Assembly: GCA_963729075.1 (NCBI GenBank)
Contig: CAVSMU010000003.1
Span: 186,001-250,000 of the forward strand
Direction of reading: 5' to 3'
Source of the DNA: WHSW01 sp963729075
Lineage (GTDB): Bacteria > Actinomycetota > Thermoleophilia > Solirubrobacterales > 70-9
Length of the DNA: 64,000 bases
The position numbers and the translations under genes were made by a program. Below are positions 41,759-49,091 of this stretch, in pieces. Each line of letters begins with the position of its first letter. Position 1 is the stretch's first letter. Below the pieces are notes generated by a model, which worked only from the letters and a program-made list of their open reading frames with translations, made no database searches and was not told the DNA's origin.

Positions 41759-42792
41759 AGCGCCCCGGCGTCCTGCAGCAGCTCGATCGTCGCCTGCACC
41801 TCGGCGATGTCGTTGAGGTCGCCGCGCGGGACCGGGATCTCGTCGAGCGGCACGCTGAGCGACGGATCGGGCTCGACCCCGCGCGCGAGCGGGTACTCCT
41901 TCGAGCTCGCGGTGAAGTAGCGCTGGCTCTCGGGCGCCAGCAGGGAACGGATGAAGTCGAACGCCTCCCCTTTCCGATCGCTCGACTCGAGCACCCCGGC
42001 GCTGGTCAGCAGCAGCAGCGACCCGAGGCCCTTGGGCGGGAAGTAGACATGGACCGGATACTCGGGGCCCTCGGCGGCGATCGCCTGGGCGACGTAGTAG
42101 TGGTTGAGCAGGCCGACATCGATCTCGCCGTTGGCGATCGCGTCGCGAACCGCGACGTTGTTCGGGTAGTCGACGGCGTCGTTGGCGATCATGCCCTCGA
42201 CCCAGTCACGGGCGACTTCGTCGCCGTACTCGAGGCGCAGCGCGGTTACGTACTGCTGCAGCGAGTCCGTCACCGGAGCCCAGCCGACGCGACCCCGCCA
42301 CCGCGAGTCGGTGAGCTCGAGCGGCGAGTCGGGAAGCTCCGAGCGCTCCGTGTCATCGCCGTAGGCGAGTGTGCGCGCGCGCCCCGTGATCCCGACCCAG
42401 CGACCCTCCGGGTCGCGGAACTGTGGCGGGACACGGTCGAGGATGTCCTGCGGCAAGTCGGCCAGCAGCCCCTGCTCGGCGACCGCGCCGATCGCCCCGG
42501 GCTCCTGGGCGAAGAACACGTCGGCGGGGGAGTTCGACCCCTCCTCCACCAGCGTCGCGGCGAGGTCGCCGGTCTCGGCGAAGCGCACCTGCACGTCGCG
42601 GTCGGCGGCCTCCTCGTAGATGTCGACCGCGCCGCCGATCGCGGCGGCGATCCGGCCGGAATACAGCGTGATTCCCTCGGTCTCGGGCTCGGCCGGACCG
42701 CCTCCGGAGTCCTCGGAGGTGGCACTGCAGGCGCCGAGAGCCAGGCTCGCGAGCGCAAGCAGCGTCACCGTTACCTGTCGCGCGGTCGGCAT
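41755..42792 (-). CDS. Ferric iron ABC transporter, substrate-binding lipoprotein
   Basis: 345 residues. Lipoprotein signal with lipobox LALGAC (Cys about residue 22), then GITLYSGRIAAAIGG, typical of the Fbp/FutA iron-binding family, and later RFAETGDLAATLVEEG, YPNNVAVRDAIANGEIDVG, LLNHYY (iron-ligand tyrosines). The ATG at 42792 is the last base pair of an IdeR-like box; TAGGCT inside the box sits 6 nt upstream, so the mRNA is probably leaderless and iron-repressed. Confidence 0.92.
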   Translation of the reverse strand: MPTARQVTVTLLALASLALGACSATSEDSGGGPAEPETEGITLYSGRIAAAIGGAVDIYEEAADRDVQVRFAETGDLAATLVEEGSNSPADVFFAQEPGAIGAVAEQGLLADLPQDILDRVPPQFRDPEGRWVGITGRARTLAYGDDTERSELPDSPLELTDSRWRGRVGWAPVTDSLQQYVTALRLEYGDEVARDWVEGMIANDAVDYPNNVAVRDAIANGEIDVGLLNHYYVAQAIAAEGPEYPVHVYFPPKGLGSLLLLTSAGVLESSDRKGEAFDFIRSLLAPESQRYFTASSKEYPLARGVEPDPSLSVPLDEIPVPRGDLNDIAEVQATIELLQDAGAL

Positions 42793-42810
42793 TAGGGAAG
42801 CCTAATCTTA
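42792..42810. promoter_or_regulatory. DtxR/IdeR-like iron box between divergent units
   Basis: The 19 bases fit 15 of 19 positions of the DtxR/IdeR consensus, with the half-sites TTAGG-N4-CCTAA, and a third TTAGG follows at once (42808-42812). It covers the -10 box TAGGCT (minus strand, 42799-42804) of the iron-binding protein gene and a TAATCT (42803-42808) that could serve the divergent membrane gene at 42819. Confidence 0.75.
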
Positions 42811-42818
42811 GGGGGTCT

Positions 42819-44249
42819 ATGTCGCCGCTCCGCCTCGCTGTGCCACTGACGGTGGCGGCACTCGCCGCGGCTTCCTTGCTCCTCCCGTTCGCGCCCCTCT
42901 ACGACGTCTGGGCATGGCTGGTCTGGGGGCACGAGATCACCGGCCTGGACCTCGATACCGGAGCGGGACCGTCCTGGAAGCCGCTGCCGGTCGTCTTTAC
43001 GACCGCGTTTGCGCCGACGGGTGACGCGGCACCCGAGCTGTGGCTGGTCGTCGCCCGGATGGGCTGGCTCGCCTCGATCGCGCTCGCCTGGCGGCTCGCG
43101 TCGAGGCTGGTCCTGGGCGGCGGTCTGTGCATCAGGCTCGCCGGCGCGCTCGCCCCGGACCGGGTCTTTAGGGCGCGGATTGCCGCGGGCGCGATCGCGG
43201 CACTCGGCATGGTCCTGCTGCACGACGCCTTCACCTCGTGGATGCGCCAGTTTGCGGGCGGTCTCTCCGAGCCCCTGTTGGTGGCGCTTGTGCTGGGGGC
43301 GGTGGACCGCCACCTCTCCGGCCGTCGCGACCAAGCGTTCGCGCTCGCGGTTGCGGCGGCCCTGCTGCGCCCCGAGTCCTGGCCGTTCCTCATCGTCTAC
43401 GGGTGGTGGCTATGGACGCGGTCCCCGCAGCTGCGGCGCCTGGTCGTCGGCGGCGCGCTCACGGTCGTCGTGCTGTGGTTCGGCGTCGACCTGCTGGGCT
43501 CGGGCAGCCCGTTCACCGGGGTGGAGCGCGCCCAGGAGGGCACCGGCTGGCCGCCGCATGAAGCGCTCGAGGCGATCGGGCGGGCGTTCGACATGGTGCT
43601 GGCCGGGCTTTGGGTGGCGGCGGGCTACGCCGTCTGGACCGCCCGGCAGCGCGGCGAGCGCGAGATCGTCGTCCTGGCCGCAGGAGCGCTTGCTTGGATC
43701 GCGGTGGTGGCCGCGCTCGCCGCGGCCGGCTACGCGGGCATCCCCCGGTTCGCGGCACCCGCCGCGGCGATCGGCTGTGTCCTCGGCGCGGTCGGCGTCG
43801 TCAGGCTGGCCGCGCGTCTGGGCGGCATGAAGAGAACCGACCGGCGCCGGCCCGCGCTTGTTGCCGCCTGTGCGGCGCTCGCGGTGGCGCTGATCGGCCA
43901 GGGGGCGATCCGCGCGACGGACATCCCCGGCGATCTCCGCGGGGCGGCGGACTTCGGCGACGGGGTCGAGGACCTGTTCGGGGTCGTCGACGAGGTCGGT
44001 GAGGCGCGGGTGGAAGGCTGCCCCCCGACGACCACCAGCGACTTCCTCACAGAGACCGCGCTCGCCTGGAAGGTGGAGGTGGGGCTAGGAGGCGTGGAGC
44101 GGCGGGTAGCCTCGGCGCCCGAATCGGGGATCTCGTACCTCGATTCCGACGCGCCGGCGGCGGCGCGGCGGGCCGTGCTCGCGGCGGGTACGCCGCTGGC
44201 CCGGCGCGGGCGGTGGACCGCGTACGAGGTGTCATGTGCAAATAATTAG
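42819..44249 (+). CDS. Polytopic membrane protein, possible GT-C type glycosyltransferase
   Basis: 476 residues, 8-10 hydrophobic segments, and a C-terminal soluble part of about 120 residues. The early loop YDVWAWLVWGHEI and the later LLRPESWPFLIVYGWWLW resemble GT-C glycosyltransferases, where an acidic residue in the first loop is catalytic, but the match is weak. It is divergent from the iron importer with the iron box between them. Its stop (44247-44249) lies inside the second iron box, 2 bp before the glycosyltransferase gene. Confidence 0.6.
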   Translation: MSPLRLAVPLTVAALAAASLLLPFAPLYDVWAWLVWGHEITGLDLDTGAGPSWKPLPVVFTTAFAPTGDAAPELWLVVARMGWLASIALAWRLASRLVLGGGLCIRLAGALAPDRVFRARIAAGAIAALGMVLLHDAFTSWMRQFAGGLSEPLLVALVLGAVDRHLSGRRDQAFALAVAAALLRPESWPFLIVYGWWLWTRSPQLRRLVVGGALTVVVLWFGVDLLGSGSPFTGVERAQEGTGWPPHEALEAIGRAFDMVLAGLWVAAGYAVWTARQRGEREIVVLAAGALAWIAVVAALAAAGYAGIPRFAAPAAAIGCVLGAVGVVRLAARLGGMKRTDRRRPALVAACAALAVALIGQGAIRATDIPGDLRGAADFGDGVEDLFGVVDEVGEARVEGCPPTTTSDFLTETALAWKVEVGLGGVERRVASAPESGISYLDSDAPAAARRAVLAAGTPLARRGRWTAYEVSCANN

Positions 44250-44260
44250 GTATGCCTAAC
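44246..44260. promoter_or_regulatory. Second DtxR/IdeR-like box at the glycosyltransferase start
   Basis: TTAGG-TATG-CCTAAC has the same TTAGG-N4-CCTAA half-sites as the box at 42792-42810. It spans the stop of the membrane-protein gene and the ATG (44252) of the glycosyltransferase. AATAAT (44241-44246) just upstream could be a -10 element. Confidence 0.55.
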
Positions 44261-45220
44261 TCGCCATCGACACGCCCGTCGTCGCCCGAAGGCGAGCTTC
44301 CGACCCTCGCCGCGGTGGTCCCGGCCACCGATGCGCCCCCGACGCTGGCACGCTGCCTTGCGGCCCTTGGGGCGTCGAGCGCCCCGCCCGACGAGCTCGT
44401 GGTGGTCGACGGGCCGCCCGGCGCCGGGCCCGCGGAGGCGCGCAACAGCGGCGCCGCGGATGCGAGCGCCGAGGTGATCGCGTTCGTCGACGCGGACGTC
44501 GAGGTCCACGAGGACGCGCTCGAGCGCTTCCGCCGTGCCTTCGCGGCCGATCCGCGGCTCGTGGCCGTATTCGGCAGCTACGACGACGAGCCGGCCGACC
44601 CCGCCCCGGTCTCGCGGTTTCGCAACCTGCTCCACCATCACGTCCACAGCAGCTCGCCGGGGCCGGCGGAGACCTTCTGGGCCGGGCTGGGGGCGATCCG
44701 CCGCGACGCCTTCCTCGCCGCGGGCGGATTCGACGCGGCCCGGTACCCCGAGCCCGCGATCGAGGACATCGAGCTCGGCACGCGCCTGGTCGCCGACGGC
44801 GCCTCGATCGTCCTCGACCCCCAGATCCGCGGGACCCACCTGAAGCGCTGGTCGCTGACCTCGATGGTGCGCACCGACCTGGTGCGCCGTGGGATTCCGT
44901 GGGTTCAACTTCAGCTCGAGTCGGGCCGCAGCTCCGGGGCGCTCAACCTCGGCTGGCGCCACCGGTTCAGCGCGCTCGCCGCTGTGGCGGCGCTGTTGAC
45001 GGCCGCGGCGCGCAAGCCGGTGGCGGCCGCGGCCGCGCTGGGGGGCCTGGTGGCGCTGAACGCGCGGTTCTACGCGCTGCTTCGTCGCCGGGGCGGCATC
45101 GTGCTGGCGGCGGTCGGACTGCCGCTGCACGTGCTGCATCACCTGGTCTCGGTGACCGCCGCCGTCGCGGGCGGCGTCGCGCACCTGATCGGGCCCGCCC
45201 GCCGGGGTGGGGCGCGTTGA
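44252..45220 (+). CDS. Glycosyltransferase family 2
   Basis: 322 residues. GT-A fold signs: AAVVPATDAPPTLARCLAAL, LVVVDGPPG, DxD in AFVDADVEV (about residues 81-83), GGFDAARYPEPAIEDIELG with the ED pair of the acceptor site. Two hydrophobic stretches near residues 245-295 suggest membrane association. Acceptor and donor sugar unknown. The gene ends in TTGA, overlapping the oxidoreductase start by 4 nt. Confidence 0.85.
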   Translation: MPNSPSTRPSSPEGELPTLAAVVPATDAPPTLARCLAALGASSAPPDELVVVDGPPGAGPAEARNSGAADASAEVIAFVDADVEVHEDALERFRRAFAADPRLVAVFGSYDDEPADPAPVSRFRNLLHHHVHSSSPGPAETFWAGLGAIRRDAFLAAGGFDAARYPEPAIEDIELGTRLVADGASIVLDPQIRGTHLKRWSLTSMVRTDLVRRGIPWVQLQLESGRSSGALNLGWRHRFSALAAVAALLTAAARKPVAAAAALGGLVALNARFYALLRRRGGIVLAAVGLPLHVLHHLVSVTAAVAGGVAHLIGPARRGGAR

Positions 45221-46128
45221 GCGCCGCCGCCCCGCCGCTGCGGCTCGGCCTCGTCGGCTGCGGCCGGCTCGCCGAGACCGGCTACCTGCCGGCGATCGCC
45301 GGCGACGCCGGGGTCGAGCTGGTCGCGGTCGCCGACCCCCGGGCGGACCGGCGCGAGCGGATCGCGCGCCTCGCGGGCGGCGCCCCGGAGGCTGGCCGGC
45401 TCGCCACCTACGCGGCCGCCCCGGAGCTGGTCGACCTCGCCCGGCCCGATGCGATCATCGTCGCGAGCCCGCCCGGCGATCACCTCGAGCACGCCCGCCT
45501 CGCGAGCAAGGCCGGAATCCCGTGCCTGGTCGAGAAGCCGCCGGCGCCCGACCTCGCCGGCTCCGAGCGGCTGGCCGAGCTGGAGCGCCCGCCGTGGGTC
45601 GGTTTCAACCGCCGCTTCCAGCACGGCGCCAGGTTGATCGAGGCGATGCCCGCCGAGGGGCCGCTGGAGCTGCTGCTGGAGCTCCATTACCGGCGTGCAT
45701 CGTGGTCTGCGGTTTCGATCCGTGACGACGCGGTGCTGGACCTGGCGCCGCACCTCGTCGACTTGGCGCTCCTGCTCACCCGCGCGCCGACCGCAACGGT
45801 GCGCTCGGCGATGCTGACCCCCGAGCGCGCGGAGCTCGAGCTCGACACCGACCGGGGGCGCGCCCGGATCCGCTGTGCGACCGACCGGGCCCATCGCGAG
45901 CTCGTCGTGGTGCGGCGCCCCGGCGGAGCGCGGATCGCGGCCACCCGGGCGGGCGGCTTCCTGCGCGGCGCGATGACCCGGCTGCCGGCCGTCGCCCATC
46001 CGTTGATCGCATCGCTTCGCGCCCAGCTAAGCGCCTTCGCAGCCGCCGCGCGCGGCGCGGACGGCGGCCTGCTGGCGACGGCCGAGGACGGCGTGCGGGC
46101 GATGCGGGTGATCGAGGCCGCGACGTGA
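45217..46128 (+). CDS. Gfo/Idh/MocA family oxidoreductase
   Basis: 303 residues from the TTG at 45217. Rossmann motif RLGLVGCGRLAE, then VAVADPRADRR and the family's LVEKPPAPD, where the lysine is part of the catalytic EKP motif. The C-terminal alpha/beta domain is short, and the late HLVDLALLL keeps the His-x-x-Asp pattern (DLAPHLVDLA). It would act on a sugar or sugar nucleotide. Coupled by 4-nt overlaps to genes on both sides. Confidence 0.85.
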   Translation: MSAAAPPLRLGLVGCGRLAETGYLPAIAGDAGVELVAVADPRADRRERIARLAGGAPEAGRLATYAAAPELVDLARPDAIIVASPPGDHLEHARLASKAGIPCLVEKPPAPDLAGSERLAELERPPWVGFNRRFQHGARLIEAMPAEGPLELLLELHYRRASWSAVSIRDDAVLDLAPHLVDLALLLTRAPTATVRSAMLTPERAELELDTDRGRARIRCATDRAHRELVVVRRPGGARIAATRAGGFLRGAMTRLPAVAHPLIASLRAQLSAFAAAARGADGGLLATAEDGVRAMRVIEAAT

Positions 46129-47687
46129 TCTGCGTACTGCAGTTCGACGCCGCCGCCGTGGCGGTGGTCGAGCGCCTCCTCGCCGAAGGACGGTTGCCGA
46201 ACCTCGCGGCGCTGCGCGACCGCGGGCGGCTGCACGAGCTCGAGACGCCCGCCACCGACTTCGCCGCGGGCGCCTTCCCCACCCTGTACAGCGGGGTGGA
46301 GCTCGGCGATCACGGGCTCTTCTACCCGTTCCAGTGGTCCGCACCGGAGCAGCGGACCCGCTACGCCACGGCCTTCGACGCCCCGCCGGCGGTCTGGGAA
46401 CGGCTCGCCGCGGCCGGTCTGCGCACACTCGCGATCGACCCCTACGAGAGCCGGCCCCCGGCGAGCGCAAACGGGGTCTTCGTCTGCGGATGGGGGTTCT
46501 GCGACCGGGTCGTCCTGCCGCGGTGGTCGCGGCCGGCCGGTGCGGCGCGCGAGCATTTGCGCCGCCACGGCCGGGGCCCGGAAGCGACCGAGATCTTCGG
46601 CCGCCCGCGTCCCGCCGAGCTGCTGCGGCTGCGCCGGGTCCTGATCGAGGCGCCGGAGCGGATCGCCGCGCTGGCCGAGGAGCTGCTCGCACGCGAGCAC
46701 TTCGACCTCGCCTGGCTGACGTTCAGCGCCGCCCACCTCGCGGGCCACCAGTTCTGGGATCTCTCTCAGGTGCACGAGCGCAGCCTCGACCCGGAGGCCC
46801 GCGCGCTGCTCGCGAGTGCCCTCGACGAGGTCTACGTCGCCGTCGACCGGGCCTTCGGCCGGGTCCTGGCCGCGCTGCCGGCCGGCGCCGACGTGATCGT
46901 CGCCTCGGCCGTCGGCATGGGGGTCAACACCAGCCGCGCGGACCTGCTGCCGGAGATGCTCGCGGCGGTGCTCGTGGGCGGCCCGATCGAGCCCGGCGGC
47001 GCGGGCGCGATCTGGCGCCTGCGGGCTGCGATGCCGGCCGGGCTCCGGGGCGCGATCGCCAGGGCGATTCCCGATCGCGCGGCGCTGGCGCTGACCGCCC
47101 GGCTCGAGCTCCGCGGGATCGACTGGGCGAACACCCCCGCCTTCGCCCACCCGGCCGACAACCAGGGCTACGTGCGCCTCAACCTGCGCGGGCGCGAGCG
47201 CGGCGGTGTCGTCGCGCCCGAGGCGGCGGAGGGGCTCATGGAGGAGATCTCGGCCGGGCTCGCGGCCTTTCAGGACCCCGACGGAGCGCCCGCCGTGGCC
47301 TCCGTGGCGCGTCCGGCGAAGCTGTACCGGGGCCGGCATGCCGACCGGCTTCCCGATCTCGTGGTGCGGTGGTCGGACCGGCCTGCCACCGGGCTCACCG
47401 AGCTGCGCTCGGAGCGCTTCGGGACGGTGCGTCGCCGCGGGAGCGGCTCCGGGCGCTCCGGCAACCACACGCCCGGCGACGCCTGGGCGCTGGCAGCGCC
47501 CGGGCGGGCGACGCACGTCGTCCCCGCCCGGCCGCCGCGGCTCGTCGACGTCGCGGCGACGATCTGCGAGCTCACCGGCGCGGACCCGGCCGGGCTGCCC
47601 GGCGAGCCGCTGCTGGTCGGTCCCGGGACGCGCCGCGCCGGCGAGGACGCCCTCACAACTCCAGCTGCGGCTGGCCTGGGTAGCTGA
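46125..47687 (+). CDS. AlkP-superfamily phosphohydrolase-like protein, catalytic DH pair missing
   Basis: 520 residues, GTG start overlapping the upstream stop (GTGA). It resembles AlkP-superfamily phosphohydrolase/phosphomutase proteins (type I phosphodiesterase fold): LQFDAAAVAVVERLLAEGRL at the N-terminus, FPTLYSGVELGDHGLFYP, VWERLAAAGLRTLAIDPY, and a late NQGYVRLNLRGRERGGVV. The usual SDHG metal site after the third strand is replaced by VIVASAVGMGV, so hydrolase activity is doubtful. Last gene of the glycosyltransferase operon. The final 35 bp overlap the convergent DUF488 gene. Confidence 0.8.
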   Translation: MICVLQFDAAAVAVVERLLAEGRLPNLAALRDRGRLHELETPATDFAAGAFPTLYSGVELGDHGLFYPFQWSAPEQRTRYATAFDAPPAVWERLAAAGLRTLAIDPYESRPPASANGVFVCGWGFCDRVVLPRWSRPAGAAREHLRRHGRGPEATEIFGRPRPAELLRLRRVLIEAPERIAALAEELLAREHFDLAWLTFSAAHLAGHQFWDLSQVHERSLDPEARALLASALDEVYVAVDRAFGRVLAALPAGADVIVASAVGMGVNTSRADLLPEMLAAVLVGGPIEPGGAGAIWRLRAAMPAGLRGAIARAIPDRAALALTARLELRGIDWANTPAFAHPADNQGYVRLNLRGRERGGVVAPEAAEGLMEEISAGLAAFQDPDGAPAVASVARPAKLYRGRHADRLPDLVVRWSDRPATGLTELRSERFGTVRRRGSGSGRSGNHTPGDAWALAAPGRATHVVPARPPRLVDVAATICELTGADPAGLPGEPLLVGPGTRRAGEDALTTPAAAGLGS

Positions 47688-48204
47688 CCAGGCCCGCCTC
47701 CACGACCGCGTGCGGGCTGAGCCGGTGCAACTCGCGGCGCCCGTCTGCGAGCAGATGGACCGGGCGCCAGCCCCGCGCGAGCAGAGTGTCCGCGATGAGC
47801 TGGCGATGACAGCGGCGCCAGTCGGCCTCCGCGCACATGACCGCGGTCAGCCGCTCGCTCGCGAGGCGCTCCAGGCGCCCGATGCCGGCGGCGAACTCCT
47901 CGGTCGCCATGTGATCGGCGTAGGCGCGAAACGAGCTGTTGCGCCAGCCGGCGTTGCGGCGATCTCCCGCTTCGCCGGGAGCGCGCCGCCCGCCGAGCTC
48001 CTCGCCGAAGGCGACCATGGCGATGCCCGCCTCGGCCAGCGACACCTCCAGCGCCGCCGCCCCGAACTGTGGGTTGCGCCGCGATCCCGGATAGCGGCGC
48101 ACGTCCGCGATCGCCGCGACGCGCGCCCCGCGCAGGAGCTCGGTGAAGAGGTCGATCGGGTGGTTGGAGTGGCCGACGGTGAGCACCTCGCCCGCGTTGC
48201 GCAT
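47653..48204 (-). CDS. DUF488 domain protein
   Basis: 183 residues. DUF488 signatures: LTVGHSNHPIDLFTELL, IADVRRYPGSRRNPQF, FGEELGGRR and CAEADWRRCHRQLIAD with a conserved Cys and His pair. Function of the family is unproven. Convergent 35-bp overlap with the AlkP-like gene. Confidence 0.88.
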   Translation of the reverse strand: MRNAGEVLTVGHSNHPIDLFTELLRGARVAAIADVRRYPGSRRNPQFGAAALEVSLAEAGIAMVAFGEELGGRRAPGEAGDRRNAGWRNSSFRAYADHMATEEFAAGIGRLERLASERLTAVMCAEADWRRCHRQLIADTLLARGWRPVHLLADGRRELHRLSPHAVVEAGLVSYPGQPQLEL

Positions 48205-48254
48205 GCCGCGATTGTGGCGCCCGCACCCCCCGACGGCGCCGGGATCGCCGTCCC

Positions 48255-48260
48255 TAGAAT
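48255..48260 (+). promoter_or_regulatory. -10 box (TAGAAT) of surE-ligA
   Basis: TAGAAT ends 15 nt before the surE ATG, between it and the divergent DUF488 gene. It fits TANNNT and gives a short leader. Confidence 0.45.
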
Positions 48261-48275
48261 CGATCGGGTTCCCGG

Positions 48276-49091
48276 ATGATCGTCCTGCTCACAAACGACG
48301 ACGGCATCGGCGCGGCGGGCCTGCAGGCCCTGCGGCGGGCGCTGCTCGAGCTCGACGGCGTCGACGCGCGCGTGATCGCCCCGCACACGAACCGCAGCGG
48401 CACCGCGCGGAGCATCACGACCCGGTCGCCGATCTGGGTCGAGGAGATCGAGTTCGACGACGGCAGCACCGGCTTCGCGACCGAGGGCACCCCGGTCGAC
48501 TGCGTGCGCTTCGCCGATCTCGGCCTGCTGGGCGATCGCCCGGACCTGATCGTCTCCGGCGTCAACCACGGTTCGAACCTCGGCGACGACATCACCTACT
48601 CGGGCACCGTCGCTGCGGCGTTCGAGGGCATCGTCCTCGGACTGCCGGCGATCGCGGTGTCGCAGCAGGCCGGCGTCGGCGGCATGGGCTACGCGGGGCG
48701 CGAGTTCGACTTCACGGTCTCGGCGAGCATCGCCCGCGAGGTGGTCCGCAAGCTGATGGCCGATCCGCTGCCGACCGGCACGCTGCTGAACATCAACTGC
48801 CCGGCCGGGGAGCTGCGCGGGATCGAGGTCGCCCGGCTCGGGAAGCGCCTATACGACGACGAGCTGCAGCTGGTCGAACGCGACGCGGACGGCCGGCGGC
48901 GCTACAAGATCTACGGCTTCGAGCCCTCCTTCGAGGACGAGCCGGGCACCGACCTCGCCGCGGTCGCGCGCGGGAAGGTGGCGATCACGCCGATCCACTT
49001 CGACCTCACCGATCACGAGGGCCTGGAGCGGCTCGAGCGCTGGGACCTGACCGCGCTCGAGAGCGCCCTGGACGTTCCCGCCCCCGGATGA
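48276..49091 (+). CDS. surE: 5'/3'-nucleotidase SurE
   Basis: Metal-dependent nucleoside monophosphatase, 271 residues. Metal site LLTNDDGIGAAGL (D8, D9), SGTARSIT and SGVNHGSNLGDDITYSGTV are intact. ATG start at 48276. The stop overlaps the ligA start (ATGA), so the two are coupled. Confidence 0.96.
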   Translation: MIVLLTNDDGIGAAGLQALRRALLELDGVDARVIAPHTNRSGTARSITTRSPIWVEEIEFDDGSTGFATEGTPVDCVRFADLGLLGDRPDLIVSGVNHGSNLGDDITYSGTVAAAFEGIVLGLPAIAVSQQAGVGGMGYAGREFDFTVSASIAREVVRKLMADPLPTGTLLNINCPAGELRGIEVARLGKRLYDDELQLVERDADGRRRYKIYGFEPSFEDEPGTDLAAVARGKVAITPIHFDLTDHEGLERLERWDLTALESALDVPAPG

